Part shown: one piece after another, positions 51,565 to 61,546 of the stretch
Position numbering within the stretch: the first letter of the stretch is position 1
Layout: every line of letters begins with the position of its first letter
Source of the DNA: Halosimplex litoreum
GTDB lineage: Archaea; Halobacteriota; Halobacteria; Halobacteriales; Haloarculaceae
Length of the DNA stretch: 64,000 nt
Reading direction: 5' to 3'
Assembly (NCBI RefSeq): GCF_016065055.1
Contig: NZ_CP065856.1
Span: 3,905,836-3,969,835 of the forward strand
The notes under the pieces: model-generated
Database searches by the model: none
Told to the model about the DNA's origin: nothing
The model's input: the letters and a program-made list of their open reading frames with translations, nothing else
Position numbers and translations under genes: made by a program

Positions 51565-53012
51565 GCGACGAGCGAGCGGGCGACGGTGCGGGCGACGCGA
51601 ATCGCAGTGCGGACGACGAGACGGAGTCGGGACACCCGCGCGTCCCGGACGGCGGCACGGCGAGCGACGCGGCCGGCGACACGACCGATCCCATGAGCGA
51701 CACCGACCACACCAGCGAGTTCGAACCGGCGGCACCGAATCCGGACAGAGAGCGGACGCAGGTCTTCGGCGAGGCCGAGGAGTTCGACCTGCGACCCGGC
51801 GCCGACTCCTGTTACAAGTGCTCTTCGTGCGACACCAGCTGCCCCGTCGCGGAGGTCGACGACGACTTCCCTGGGCCGAAGTTCCAGGGCCCCGAGCAGT
51901 GGCGGCTCACCCAGACCGACGAGGACTACGAGGTCGACGAGTCGGTCACGTCCTGCTCGAACTGCATGCGCTGCGACGACGCCTGCCCGTCGGGCGTCCC
52001 GCTCAGCCAGATGCACAACACGACCCGCGGGCGCTACGTCGACGAACAGATGAGCAAGCTCTCCGTCGAGTACTGGCGCAACCGCATCCTCGCCAACTAC
52101 CGTACCTCCGCTTTTTTCGCCAGCAAGGTCCCCCGGCTCGCGACCGCCGCGATGAACTTCGGCCCGGCGCGCTGGGTCATGGAGAAGACCCTCGGCGTCA
52201 CGAGCGAACGTGATTTCCCGGAGTTCGCGACGGAGACGTTCACCGACTGGTGGCGCGCGCGCGGCGGCGCGCAGGTCCAGTCGGCCGACAAGCGCGTCGC
52301 GTACTTCCACGGCTGTTACGCCGAGTACAACACCCCCGAGGTGGCGAAGGCCCTGGTCAGGTTGTTCGAGCACTTCGGCTACCAGGTCGCCGTGCCCGAG
52401 CAGGGCTGTTCGGGCACGCCGATGTTCGCCAACGGCATGTTAGACGACGCCCGTCGCGACGCGAAGACGAACGTGAGCTCGCTGTCGGCGCTGGTCGACG
52501 AGGGCTACGACGCCGTCTGTTCCTGTACGTCGTGCTCGATGAGCCTCCGCCAGGAGTACCCCGAACTGTTCGACTTCGAGGGCACGGCCGACGTGGCCGC
52601 CCACACCTACGAGGCCGTCGAGTACCTGCGAATCCACGAGGATCTGTCGGGCGCGGTCGCAGACGCGGACGTCGACGGCGACCTCGCCGAGGAATTCGCC
52701 TACCACGCGCCGTGTCACGCCCGGAATCAGGGACTAGACCGACAGGCGGTCGAACTGTTCCGGGAGCTGGACGGCGTCGACGTCGAGGACGTGGGCGACT
52801 CCTGTTCCGGGATCTCGGGCACCTACGGCTGGAAGGAGGAGAAGTACGACTACTCCATGGAGATCGGCGAAGAGATGTTCGAACACATGGAACACGCGGA
52901 GGGCGAGACCGGCATGACCGAGTGTCCGACCTGCGCGATGCAGATGGAACACGGCACCGGCTACGAGATACGGCACCCGCTGGAACTGCTCGAAGCGGCG
53001 CTGGTGGAGTAG
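51561..53012 (+). CDS. glpC: Glycerol-3-phosphate dehydrogenase subunit C (iron-sulfur)
   Basis: 483 residues from the ATG overlapping the glpB stop; the first 60 residues are a haloarchaeal acidic, Gly/Asp-rich extension. Two 4Fe-4S clusters are bound by CYKCSSCDTSCPV and CSNCMRCDDACPSG. Two CCG domains follow (HGCYAEYNTPE with CSGTPMFANG; CHARNQGLD with CSGISGTYGWK). GlpC anchors the dehydrogenase and passes electrons to the quinone pool. It ends the glpABC operon. Confidence 0.95.
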   Translation: MSDERAGDGAGDANRSADDETESGHPRVPDGGTASDAAGDTTDPMSDTDHTSEFEPAAPNPDRERTQVFGEAEEFDLRPGADSCYKCSSCDTSCPVAEVDDDFPGPKFQGPEQWRLTQTDEDYEVDESVTSCSNCMRCDDACPSGVPLSQMHNTTRGRYVDEQMSKLSVEYWRNRILANYRTSAFFASKVPRLATAAMNFGPARWVMEKTLGVTSERDFPEFATETFTDWWRARGGAQVQSADKRVAYFHGCYAEYNTPEVAKALVRLFEHFGYQVAVPEQGCSGTPMFANGMLDDARRDAKTNVSSLSALVDEGYDAVCSCTSCSMSLRQEYPELFDFEGTADVAAHTYEAVEYLRIHEDLSGAVADADVDGDLAEEFAYHAPCHARNQGLDRQAVELFRELDGVDVEDVGDSCSGISGTYGWKEEKYDYSMEIGEEMFEHMEHAEGETGMTECPTCAMQMEHGTGYEIRHPLELLEAALVE

Positions 53013-53134
53013 CCCGCGGCGGTCCGGGACGTTCGTCACGGTCCGCGCGCTGGCCGCGCTCGCCCGGGTCCCGGGACCGGGAGAGGAGGACTATCCGGTG
53101 ACCGGTCCGGGGCTCACGCCCTCTCGCCCCCGAG

Positions 53135-53581
53135 TCACTCGCTGCGGACGAAGGTTACGGGGCAGGGCGCTTCGAGCAGGACCTCTTGGGCGGTCGACCC
53201 GAACACGGCCTTGCCGGTCGGCGAACGGTGCCGCCCGCCGACGAACACCATGTCGGCACCGACGGCCTCGCAGAGTCCGACGACCCCCTCACCGCGGTCG
53301 TCGTCGACACTGCCGCGGACCGAGATATCGATCCCGGAGCCCTCGAAGGCCGCTCGAACTTCTCTGACGTTCCCGTGGCGGGCCGCGACTTCGTCGGGGT
53401 CGGCGCTCCCGTCGAAATCCATCTGTCCGGTGAGGTCGGCGAACTGGTCTTCGGTGAACACGTGCGCTACCATCACGTTCGCGCCGGCCGGTTCGGCGAC
53501 GTCACGGACGGCCTGAGCGAGCGATTCCACTCGGTCGGCGTCGTCGGCTCCGACCGCGAGCAAGACGGTTTCCAGAGACAT
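53135..53581 (-). CDS. Universal stress protein
   Basis: 148 residues from the ATG at 53579-53581; GGGAGG directly precedes it. The single UspA domain has LETVLLAVGADDADR at the first strand, and FVGGRHRSPTGKAVFGS with TAQEVLLEAPCPVTFV, the nucleotide-binding signature G-x2-G-x9-G(S/T) region. USPs bind ATP or cyclic AMP and respond to stress; the partner is unknown. It is convergent with glpC. Confidence 0.87.
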   Translation of the reverse strand: MSLETVLLAVGADDADRVESLAQAVRDVAEPAGANVMVAHVFTEDQFADLTGQMDFDGSADPDEVAARHGNVREVRAAFEGSGIDISVRGSVDDDRGEGVVGLCEAVGADMVFVGGRHRSPTGKAVFGSTAQEVLLEAPCPVTFVRSE

Positions 53582-53710
53582 CCTCCCGTTATTTGCGCGC
53601 ACCCATCAAAGCAGTTCCGGCGATTTGAGCCATCTGTGATAAATTCTGATCGACGGTGGGCGGCGGTCGCGGGTCGGGACCACAAGACCGGCGTCCCCGG
53701 CGTGTCCAGG

Positions 53711-56407
53711 CTATCCGGTGTTTTTCATCCCGGCGGCGACACCCTGGACCGTGAGCCGCAGGGTGCGCTCCTCGGCTTCCGTCAGGTGTGACTGGTCGAG
53801 CAGGCGCACCTGCAGGAGGTTCAGCGGGTCGACGTAGGGGTTGCGACGGGCGAGATTCTCCGCGAGCCACTCCCGTCGGAGCAGGCTGTCCCGGTCGGTG
53901 ATCGTCTTCACGAGTTCGACGGCGCCCTCGTACTCCTCGCGGATGCGCGGGAAGAAGGCCTCCCGGAGCTCCTCGTCGGCCAGATCGGCGTAGCGCTCGG
54001 CGATCTCCATCTCGGAGCGCGCGAGCGCGAGCGCGGCGTTGTCCAGCGTCGTCTGGAAGAACAGCCACTCGTCGTACATCTCCCGCAGCGTCTCGACGTC
54101 GCCACCGGAATCGAGATACGCCTCGATCCCGGTCGCCAGCGAGTACCACCCCGGCAGGATACAGCGGGCCTGGGTCCACGAGAACACCCACGGGATCGCC
54201 CGCAGGTCGTCCACGTCCCGCTCCTCTGACCGCGAGGCGGGACGGGACCCGAGGTTGAGGTTCTCGATGACGGTGATCGGGGTCGCCGTCTCGAAGAAGT
54301 CGACGAACCCCTCCGACTCCAACAGGTCGACGTACTCCTCGCGGGCGGCCTCGGCTGCGGTCTCCATGGCCTCGGCCCACTCGTCGGGCACCTCCTCGAC
54401 GGGCTCGACCATCGCGTTGTGGCGAGCGCGGATCTGGGCGTCGAGCATCTGTTCGAGGTTGCGCTCGGCGATCTTCCGGTTGGCGTACTTCTCTGAGATG
54501 GTCTCGCCCTGCTCGGTGAACTTGATCTGGCCCGAGACCGTCTCCGCCGGCAGCGCGAGCATCGCGTCGTTCATCGGCCCGCCGCCCCGCGAGATGGAGC
54601 CGCCGCGACCGTGGAACAGCCGCATCTCCACGTCGTAGTCGTCGGTGATGGCGGCCAGCCGGCGCTGGTTGCGAAAGAGGCTCCAGTTGGCCGCGAGGAA
54701 GCCGTTCTCCTTGTTCGAGTCGGAGTAGCCCAGCATGATCTCCTGGACGCCGTTGCGCGCTTCGAGGGCCTGCTGGTAGGCCTCGTTCTCGAACAGCGTG
54801 CCCATGATCCGCCGGGCGCCGTCGAGGGCGTACTTCGATTCGAGCAGCGGCACCACGTCGAGCCCGCAGTAGCCCGGCAGGTCGACGACCCCGGCCTGGT
54901 CGGCGAGGAAGAGCACTTCGAGGACGTGGGACGGTTCCTCACACCAGCTGATGGCGTAGGTGTCGATGGCGTCGACGCCGTAGTCGTCCTGCCACTCGGC
55001 GGTCTTCTCGAACCGGCGGAGCACGCGGGCGGCCTCGTCGGAGAGGTCCTCGCGGTCGGCGAGGTCGACCACGGGCCGCTCCTGCAGGATGGCGTCGGTG
55101 AGGAAGTCGACCCGTTCGTCTTCGTCCATGCTCTCGTAGTCGATCCCGTCGCGGTCGACGGCCTCGGCGATGGCGTTCGTGTGTTTCGCGCGGTGGTCGC
55201 GCAGGTCGAGACTGGCCAGCGAGAAGCCGAAGGTGTCGACGGTCCGATAGAGGGGGTCGACGTGAGACTCGGCGATCACGTTCGCGCCGTTAGCTCGCAG
55301 ACTCTCGGCGAGGGCCTCGATGTCATCCAGGAACTCGCTCTCGTCCTCGTAGCCGCCCGGACGCACGTCGTCGACCCGGAGGACGCGCTCGCGCATGAGC
55401 TTGAGCAACTGGCGATAGGGCTCGTCGGGGTAGCGCTCGCGAGCCGTCTCGGCCACGGCGGGCAGCCGCTCGCGGTGCTCGGCCAGCCGCTCGTCGAAGC
55501 GCTCGCCGGTGTCGATCTGGTCGGCGTCTTGGCTGAGGACGCCCGAGAGCGTCTTGAGGCGGTCGCGGTACAGCGGGACCGCGGCCGACTGCTGGCGATC
55601 GAGCGTCTCCTCGGTGACCTCCGGGGTGACGAAGGGGTTACCGTCGCGGTCGCTGCCGGCCCACGAGCGGAACTCGTAGAGCTTCGGCACGTCGACCTCG
55701 TCGTCGAACTCGTCGTCGACGGCGCGTTCGAGCGCGTCGTACACCTCGCTGATGACTTCGAAGAGGACGTTCTCCAGGTACCACTGGACGTTGAGCGCCT
55801 CGTCGGTCACGTCGGGCCGGCGCTCGCGGACCTGCGCGGTCTGCCAGAGGCTCGTCACTTCGGCTTCGAGGTCGCGCTCGACGTCGGCCTGCTCGTCGCG
55901 GGTCAGCCGCACCTCGTCGAGCCGTTCGAGGTGGCTCGACACCGACCGGAGCTTCGCCTTGACGGTCTTGCGGCGCGCCTCCGTGGGGTGCGCGGTGAAC
56001 GTCGGCTGGATCAACACGTCGTCGAGCACGGCCTCGACCGTCTCGGCGTCCAGGTCTCGCTCGGCGAGTTCCTCGACGGCCGCGCGCACGCTGTCGTCGA
56101 GCGTCCCGTCCTGACTCCCCTCGCGTATCTCACGGACGCGCTGGCGCTCCTCGGCGAGGTTGATCAGTTCGAAATACGTCGTGAACGCCCGCGCGACGAC
56201 GTCCTGTTCCTCGGGGTCGAGCCCGTCGAGCGCCTCGCCGATCGCCGCCCGATCCTCGGCGTCGCCACGCCGGTAGTCGATCGCCGCTTCCCGGATCTGT
56301 TCGACTATCTCGAACGCAGACTCGGACCGCTGTGCCCGGATTATCTCCCCGAGCAGCTCACCCAGTTCCCGTACGTCTTCGTTGACCTCTCTGGCATGTA
56401 ATTCCAT
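53711..56407 (-). CDS. ppc: Phosphoenolpyruvate carboxylase
   Basis: 898 residues from the ATG at 56405-56407 (a TATA-like box 27 nt before it favours this over an ATG 21 nt upstream). Full-length bacterial-type PEPC: FTAHPTEARRKTVKAKL with the catalytic His, GSDRDGNPFVTPEV, EIMLGYSDSNKENGF and FHGRGGSISRGGGP; the C-terminus GMKNTG is the conserved ending. It carboxylates PEP to oxaloacetate, replenishing the citric acid cycle. It stands opposite pyruvate kinase in deciding PEP fate. Confidence 0.97.
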   Translation of the reverse strand: MELHAREVNEDVRELGELLGEIIRAQRSESAFEIVEQIREAAIDYRRGDAEDRAAIGEALDGLDPEEQDVVARAFTTYFELINLAEERQRVREIREGSQDGTLDDSVRAAVEELAERDLDAETVEAVLDDVLIQPTFTAHPTEARRKTVKAKLRSVSSHLERLDEVRLTRDEQADVERDLEAEVTSLWQTAQVRERRPDVTDEALNVQWYLENVLFEVISEVYDALERAVDDEFDDEVDVPKLYEFRSWAGSDRDGNPFVTPEVTEETLDRQQSAAVPLYRDRLKTLSGVLSQDADQIDTGERFDERLAEHRERLPAVAETARERYPDEPYRQLLKLMRERVLRVDDVRPGGYEDESEFLDDIEALAESLRANGANVIAESHVDPLYRTVDTFGFSLASLDLRDHRAKHTNAIAEAVDRDGIDYESMDEDERVDFLTDAILQERPVVDLADREDLSDEAARVLRRFEKTAEWQDDYGVDAIDTYAISWCEEPSHVLEVLFLADQAGVVDLPGYCGLDVVPLLESKYALDGARRIMGTLFENEAYQQALEARNGVQEIMLGYSDSNKENGFLAANWSLFRNQRRLAAITDDYDVEMRLFHGRGGSISRGGGPMNDAMLALPAETVSGQIKFTEQGETISEKYANRKIAERNLEQMLDAQIRARHNAMVEPVEEVPDEWAEAMETAAEAAREEYVDLLESEGFVDFFETATPITVIENLNLGSRPASRSEERDVDDLRAIPWVFSWTQARCILPGWYSLATGIEAYLDSGGDVETLREMYDEWLFFQTTLDNAALALARSEMEIAERYADLADEELREAFFPRIREEYEGAVELVKTITDRDSLLRREWLAENLARRNPYVDPLNLLQVRLLDQSHLTEAEERTLRLTVQGVAAGMKNTG

Positions 56408-56704
56408 AACAGTGGTTCTCAGGCCCATTCGTAAAACACTAGCGGAAGTCGAAAACCTTCAGCAACGTGCGTGAGAAACCGATCGGACGGTCCAGGCGTC
56501 GGTCTCCGAACCCCATCCGAGGGCGGAATATCGTCGAGCGTAGTTCGGGCATACCGAACCGCTATTTCGAGGCCGTCGGGCGGAAGGATCGGCCTAGAGT
56601 CGCCGGATCGTCACCGGCGCCCCCGTCCGACGCGTTCGGGTACCTCTCACGGGGTTCACAAGTGAACGTCCGGGTTGAAGGGTCGGGCGTCCGATATCTC
56701 CGCT
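56408..56704. other. 297-bp divergent region before the hydrolase gene
   Basis: It contains the ppc promoter at its left end. The right part has no clear TATA box for the rightward operon; a TTCACAAG stretch near 56655 is too weak to call. No coding bias. Confidence 0.45.
56431..56437 (-). promoter_or_regulatory. TATA-like box of ppc
   Basis: GTTTTAC on the minus strand is centred 27 nt before the ppc ATG at 56407, predicting a leaderless mRNA. Confidence 0.5.
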
Positions 56705-57511
56705 ATGGCCTACGCGACGAACGACGGGACCCGGATCGCCTACGACGTAGCAGGGCCGCCCGAGGCGGAGGTGGTGACGTTCCTCGAGGGGTTGGCGTAC
56801 GGGACCTGGATGTGGAACTGGCAGCGCGAGGCGCTCTCCGACTTTCGGACGGTCGTCGTGGACAACCGGGGGACCGGCGACTCCGACGCGCCCGAGGGCC
56901 CCTACACCGTCGCGGAGATGGCCGCCGACGTGGAGGCCGTCCTCGACGACGCCGGGATCGAGCGGACGCATCTCGTCGGCGCGAGCCTCGGCGGGATGAT
57001 CGCCCAGCGCTACGCGCTGGACTACGACCGCGCCGAATCGCTGGCGTTGCTCTGTACCACGCCGGGCGGCGACGACGCCGTCCCCATCCCGGAGGAGACC
57101 CAGGCGCGGATGCTCGCGGTCCCCGACGACTACGGTCCCGCCGACACGATCCGACACAAGATGGAACCCGCCTTCTCCGAGGAGTTCTGGGCGGCGAATC
57201 GGGACGTGGTCGAGCAGATCGTCGACTGGCGGCTGGAGACCGACCCTACCGACGACGCCTACGAGTGGCAGAGCGCCGCGGCGGTCGGTTTCGACGCCAG
57301 CGACGAACTGGGCGAGATCGACCTGCCGACGCTCGTGCTCCACGGCACCGACGACCGCGTGCTCCCGACCGAGAACGGTCGGCTCCTCGCCGAGGGGATC
57401 CCCGGCGCGGACCTCGTGGAGATCCCCGGCGGGTCGCACCTCTTCTTCGTCGAGCGGGACGAGCGCGTCACCGGCGAAATCCGGGAGTTCATCGAGAATG
57501 TCCGCGGCTGA
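56705..57511 (+). CDS. Alpha/beta hydrolase
   Basis: 268 residues from the ATG at 56705; an in-frame ATG at 56675 would add 10 poorly conserved residues. The nucleophile elbow GASLGGM (Ser), acid in HGTDDRVLP and His in GGSHLFFVER form the triad; FLEGLAYGTWMWNWQ supplies the oxyanion region. It resembles 3-oxoadipate enol-lactonases and related carboxylester hydrolases. It overlaps the acyl-CoA synthetase gene by 14 bp, so both probably act on one organic acid or ester. Confidence 0.88.
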   Translation: MAYATNDGTRIAYDVAGPPEAEVVTFLEGLAYGTWMWNWQREALSDFRTVVVDNRGTGDSDAPEGPYTVAEMAADVEAVLDDAGIERTHLVGASLGGMIAQRYALDYDRAESLALLCTTPGGDDAVPIPEETQARMLAVPDDYGPADTIRHKMEPAFSEEFWAANRDVVEQIVDWRLETDPTDDAYEWQSAAAVGFDASDELGEIDLPTLVLHGTDDRVLPTENGRLLAEGIPGADLVEIPGGSHLFFVERDERVTGEIREFIENVRG

Positions 57512-59099
57512 GTGGGTCGGAGCCTGGAGCGAGAAGCGCGCGGCGTTGTCACCCGAGCGGGTCGGGCTCGTCGACGCCGCGACCGGCACGGAGTACACCT
57601 ACGCGGACCTCGACCGCCGGGCGAACCGCTGTGCGCGACTCCTGGCCGACCACGGCGTCACGGCGGATCCGGACGACGAGTCCGCCGAGACAGCGGGCCG
57701 CGTCGCCGTCGTCTCGCGCAATCGCCCGGAGTACGTCGACCTCTTCTTCGCGACGGGCAAGACCGGCGGCGTACTCGCCCCGCTGTCCCACCGACTCGCT
57801 CCGCGGGAACTCGCCGAACTGTTTGCGACGGTCGATCCCCACCTCGTCGTCGTCGAGGAAGCGTTCGCCGGCCTCGTAGACGACGCGGCCGACGAGGACA
57901 CCTGGAGCGCCGACGCCCCGGTCCTGTCGCTGCCGGTCGGGGCGGCCGAAGGCGGGAAAGAAGACGGAAGTGCGAGCGGAGCGACCACCTGGGAGCCTTA
58001 CGAGGCCGCCCTCCCGGACGACGGCTCGACGTTCGACGGGCCGGCCGTCGACGCCGACGACCCCCATCTGTTCCTGCACACCGGGGGGTCGACGGGGACG
58101 CCGAAGGAGACGGTGGTCTCCCACGAGGCGCTCGTCTGGAACTCCCTCAACACGATCACCGCGTGGGGCCTGCGCGACGACGACGTGACGCCCATGGTGT
58201 TCCCGATGTTCCACACCGGCGGCTGGAACGTCCTCACCCTTCCGATATTCCACATGGGCGGGACGGTCGTCGTCGACCGCGAGTTCGACCCCGGCCAGAT
58301 CCTCGGGGTCGTCGACGAGCGGTCGGCCACGGTTCTGGTCGCCGTCCCCGCGGTCCTCCGAATGATGACCGACCACGACCGCTGGACCGAGACGGATCTC
58401 TCCTCGCTACGGTTCGTCAAGTCCGGCGGTGGCCCCTGCCGGGAGTCGGTCATGGAGGCGTGGTGGGACCGCGGCGTCGACCTCTCGCAGGGCTACGGGC
58501 TGACCGAATGTGGTCCCAACAACTTCGCGATGCCCGACGATTGGCCCCGCGAGAAGGCCCACACCGTCGGCGTCGCGAACGTGCACGTCGATGCACGCGT
58601 CGTCGACGACGACGGCCAGTCCCTCCCCGCGGACGAGATCGGCGAACTGCAGTTGCGCTCGCCCCACGCCGCCGACGGCTACTGGTCGTCCCCGGAGGAG
58701 AGCGCCGAGACCTTCGGCGAGTGGGTCTCGACCGGCGACCTCGCCCGGGTCGACGACGAGGGCTACGTCTCCATCGAAGGTCGCAAGAAGAACATGTTCG
58801 TCAGCGGCGGCGAGAACGTCTACCCCGCGGAGGTCGAGGACGCTATCGTCGACCACCCCGCCGTCGCCGACGCCGTCGTGGTACCCGTCCCGGACGACCA
58901 GTGGGGCCAGGTCGGCAAGGCGGTCGTCGAACTCCGGGACGGCGGCGGAGAACTGCCGCTCGACGGCCTCCGCGAGTTCCTCGACGGCCGGCTGGCTCGG
59001 TTCAAGCATCCCCGCCACCTCGCGTTCGTCGACGAACTCCCCACGAGCGGCCCCGACAAGATCGACCGCGAGGCGGTCGCGGCCGAGTTCGGCGAGTGA
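57498..59099 (+). CDS. Acyl-CoA synthetase (AMP-forming)
   Basis: 533 residues. The adenylate-forming signature is HTGGSTGTPKETVVSH; GYGLTECGPNN is the adenine-binding core and STGDLARVDDEGYVSIEGR the hinge. Catalytic Lys is in TSGPDKIDREAV near the C-terminus. It activates a carboxylic acid as an acyl-AMP and then a CoA thioester. The coupled hydrolase and the downstream Bat-type regulator and Liv importer hint at uptake and catabolism of an organic acid. Chain length cannot be told. Confidence 0.92.
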   Translation: MSAAEWVGAWSEKRAALSPERVGLVDAATGTEYTYADLDRRANRCARLLADHGVTADPDDESAETAGRVAVVSRNRPEYVDLFFATGKTGGVLAPLSHRLAPRELAELFATVDPHLVVVEEAFAGLVDDAADEDTWSADAPVLSLPVGAAEGGKEDGSASGATTWEPYEAALPDDGSTFDGPAVDADDPHLFLHTGGSTGTPKETVVSHEALVWNSLNTITAWGLRDDDVTPMVFPMFHTGGWNVLTLPIFHMGGTVVVDREFDPGQILGVVDERSATVLVAVPAVLRMMTDHDRWTETDLSSLRFVKSGGGPCRESVMEAWWDRGVDLSQGYGLTECGPNNFAMPDDWPREKAHTVGVANVHVDARVVDDDGQSLPADEIGELQLRSPHAADGYWSSPEESAETFGEWVSTGDLARVDDEGYVSIEGRKKNMFVSGGENVYPAEVEDAIVDHPAVADAVVVPVPDDQWGQVGKAVVELRDGGGELPLDGLREFLDGRLARFKHPRHLAFVDELPTSGPDKIDREAVAAEFGE

Positions 59100-59185
59100 G
59101 CCGTTTCGGCTCCGCTCGAACGGGACGGCCATCGGGTCACGGTAGGATTCGGCTACCCCGAACGCTACCCACGAAGGTAGAATCA

Positions 59186-59193
59186 TTTATATT
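59186..59193 (+). promoter_or_regulatory. TATA box of the Bat-type regulator gene
   Basis: TTTATATT lies 43 nt before the GTG at 59232, giving a leader of about 16 nt (or about 31 nt if the ATG at 59247 is used). Confidence 0.5.
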
Positions 59194-59231
59194 CGTGAAG
59201 GAATACGTATCGCGGAAAGGGTGTCTCGTAC

Positions 59232-59942
59232 GTGATCGACATCTCGATGGACATGGAGCAGTACGACTGTCCGTTCATCGATACGACGGCGGACTACGGG
59301 GTCGCGTTCTCGGCCGTCCACTGGGAGTTCGACCAGTCTCGGCGCGCGCTGGAGACACGGATGGTCGTCGAGGGCGGCGACCGCGGTCAGCTCTCGGACG
59401 GGCTCGACGCGCTGCGCGACCACGGGAACATGTACGATTACACCCTGCTCTCCCGGCGTGACGACGTGGCCCACATCCGGACGGTCATCGACGAGACGGC
59501 GGCGATGGAGACAATCCGGGACAACGACGGCTACATAACCGGTCCGTTCTACGTCGAGGAGGGCAGCGAGATCTGGCACGTCGGCTTCGACCGCGCGCGC
59601 CGGGCCGACGACACGCTCGCGGAACTCGAACGGGACAACGAGTTCGACGTAGTCGAGCGCTCGGACACGACGCTGCCGGACGTGCAGGACCTCGTCCGGA
59701 ACGCCGGCGCGGCGATGACGCTCATCCAGGGCTGCGAGGAGCTCTCCGAGACCGAGCGCGAGACCCTGGAGACCGCGGTGTCCTCGGGGTACTTCGAGTC
59801 GCCCCGGGACGCCACGCTCGGCACGCTGGCCGACGAGTTCGACGTGTCCAAGCCCGCCGTCTCGAAGAACCTCCGCAGGGGCCAGCGCAAGATGATCGAA
59901 CGCGTCGTCGACGCGCTCGACGACCTCGACGGGGCGGAGTGA
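59232..59942 (+). CDS. Bat-type HTH transcriptional regulator
   Basis: 236 residues from the GTG at 59232. The N-terminal 160 residues form the haloarchaeal Bat-associated sensor domain (EQYDCPFIDTTADYGVAFS). The C-terminal HTH_10 domain contains LSETERETLETAVSSGYFES and GTLADEFDVSKPAVSKNLRR. Members regulate nearby metabolic genes in haloarchaea. Because the Liv importer follows and the acyl-CoA synthetase precedes, one or both are probable targets. The ligand is unknown. Confidence 0.9.
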   Translation: MIDISMDMEQYDCPFIDTTADYGVAFSAVHWEFDQSRRALETRMVVEGGDRGQLSDGLDALRDHGNMYDYTLLSRRDDVAHIRTVIDETAAMETIRDNDGYITGPFYVEEGSEIWHVGFDRARRADDTLAELERDNEFDVVERSDTTLPDVQDLVRNAGAAMTLIQGCEELSETERETLETAVSSGYFESPRDATLGTLADEFDVSKPAVSKNLRRGQRKMIERVVDALDDLDGAE

Positions 59943-60068
59943 GGCGCTTCTCGACACCGTTTACTCCGCATCGTTCGTCGCCCGGACCGCCGTTTCGCTC
60001 GCCCGAACCCGCTCGTTAACATGTGAACCCCGGTGGATATGCCCGTGAGCGTAGTATCACTAATTATC

Positions 60069-61544
60069 ATGCGAGAGCATCTCACGCGGAGGCGGGCGCT
60101 GAAGTCACTGGGTGTCGCCGGCGTCGCGGCGCTGGCGGGCTGCTCCGAAGGCGACGGGACGCCGACCGACGGCGCCGGTGGAGACGGCGATACCGGCGGC
60201 GATGGAGACGGTGGAAACGGGAGCGGCGACGGCGGCGACACGGCGGCCGACGACTCAGACATGAACGGAACGGCGACGGGCACGGCGAGCAGCGTCTCGG
60301 GCGAGGTGACCATCGGCGTCCTCCAGCCGATGTCGGGGAACCTGGCGTACTACGGCCAGCAAGGCCTGTGGGGGTTCCTCTCCGGACTGGCCTACAAGGC
60401 CGGCGCCGACCCCGCGGGGATGGTCGGGACCGGTGAGACGACCGTGACCGTCGGCGACGTGGACTACCGGCTGCTCGTCCGCGACACGGAGTTCGCCGCG
60501 GACCCGGCCCAGTCGGCGGCCACGTCGCTCGTCCGCGACGACGGCGTCGACATGCTCTTCGGCTGTTCCTCCTCGTCGGCGGCCGAGCGCGTCGTCGGCC
60601 AGGTCGTCACCCAGGCGCAGGTGCCGTTCGTGGCGGGACCGGCCGCCTCGGCGGCGATCACCGCCAGCGGCGACTACTGTAGCGATCTGGTCTTCCGGGC
60701 CAGCGAGAACACGGCGATGGACGCCCGCTCGGGCGGCCGCTACGTCGCCAACGAGACGGACGTCTCGCGGGTGTTCCTGTTCGGCGCCGACTACAGCTTC
60801 GGCCGGGCCGTGGTCAACAACTACGAGTCGGTCCTGCAGGACAACGGCGTCGAGATCGTCGGCAAGCGCTTCGTCGAGCAGGGCTACGCCGAGTGGGACG
60901 GCCTGCTCGACAACGCCGAGTCCGCAGGCGCAGAGGGTATCGTCGGCGGGTTCACCGTCACGACGCTGCCGAATCTGTTCAGCTCCTTTCTCTCGGGGGA
61001 CTACTCGTACCGGGCGTTCGGCGGGTTCGCCACTCAGATCACCAATCAGGTCGTCGGCAACACGATGGAGAGCGTCCTCGGGTCGCCGCTGACGGCCGAG
61101 AAGATCGAGGGGTCACAGCTCGGCCCGTTCACGACCCGGTACCACTGGAACCAGTACGACAACGAGATCAACGACGCCTTCGTCGACAGCTACACGAACA
61201 CCTACGAGGTCGTCCCCGATCTCTTCACCTCGGGGACGTTCACCGCTGCCTCGGCCATCCACCAGGCGGTCCAGGCCTCGGGATCGACCGAGGGCGCCGA
61301 CATCGCAGGCGCGCTGAAGGGGATGACCGTCGCGGACACGCCGAAGGGCGAGGACGGCTACACCTTCCAGGAGTACAACAACCAGGCTCGCTCGGAGATG
61401 ACGGTCGCCAGCCCGGTCCCGACCAGCGACGAGTACGCCGACACCTGGGGCGCCTCGATCATGCCCGGCGAGCCACAGGCCCGCATCTCCGGCGAGAACG
61501 CCACCATCCCGGCCGACAGCTCCGACATGAACTGTTCGCTGTGA
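60069..61544 (+). CDS. ABC transporter substrate-binding lipoprotein (Liv type)
   Basis: 491 residues from the ATG at 60069; the open frame starts 36 nt earlier. The N-terminus has [13 protein letters not shown] (twin Arg) and LAGC lipobox, then a Gly/Asp linker to about residue 80. The mature part starts [16 protein letters not shown], the type-I periplasmic fold of branched-chain amino acid and amide binding proteins, and continues with [12 protein letters not shown] and [14 protein letters not shown]. It captures the ligand outside the cell for the permease that follows. The ligand may be an organic acid or amide. Confidence 0.88.
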   Translation: MREHLTRRRALKSLGVAGVAALAGCSEGDGTPTDGAGGDGDTGGDGDGGNGSGDGGDTAADDSDMNGTATGTASSVSGEVTIGVLQPMSGNLAYYGQQGLWGFLSGLAYKAGADPAGMVGTGETTVTVGDVDYRLLVRDTEFAADPAQSAATSLVRDDGVDMLFGCSSSSAAERVVGQVVTQAQVPFVAGPAASAAITASGDYCSDLVFRASENTAMDARSGGRYVANETDVSRVFLFGADYSFGRAVVNNYESVLQDNGVEIVGKRFVEQGYAEWDGLLDNAESAGAEGIVGGFTVTTLPNLFSSFLSGDYSYRAFGGFATQITNQVVGNTMESVLGSPLTAEKIEGSQLGPFTTRYHWNQYDNEINDAFVDSYTNTYEVVPDLFTSGTFTAASAIHQAVQASGSTEGADIAGALKGMTVADTPKGEDGYTFQEYNNQARSEMTVASPVPTSDEYADTWGASIMPGEPQARISGENATIPADSSDMNCSL

Positions 61545-61546
61545 GC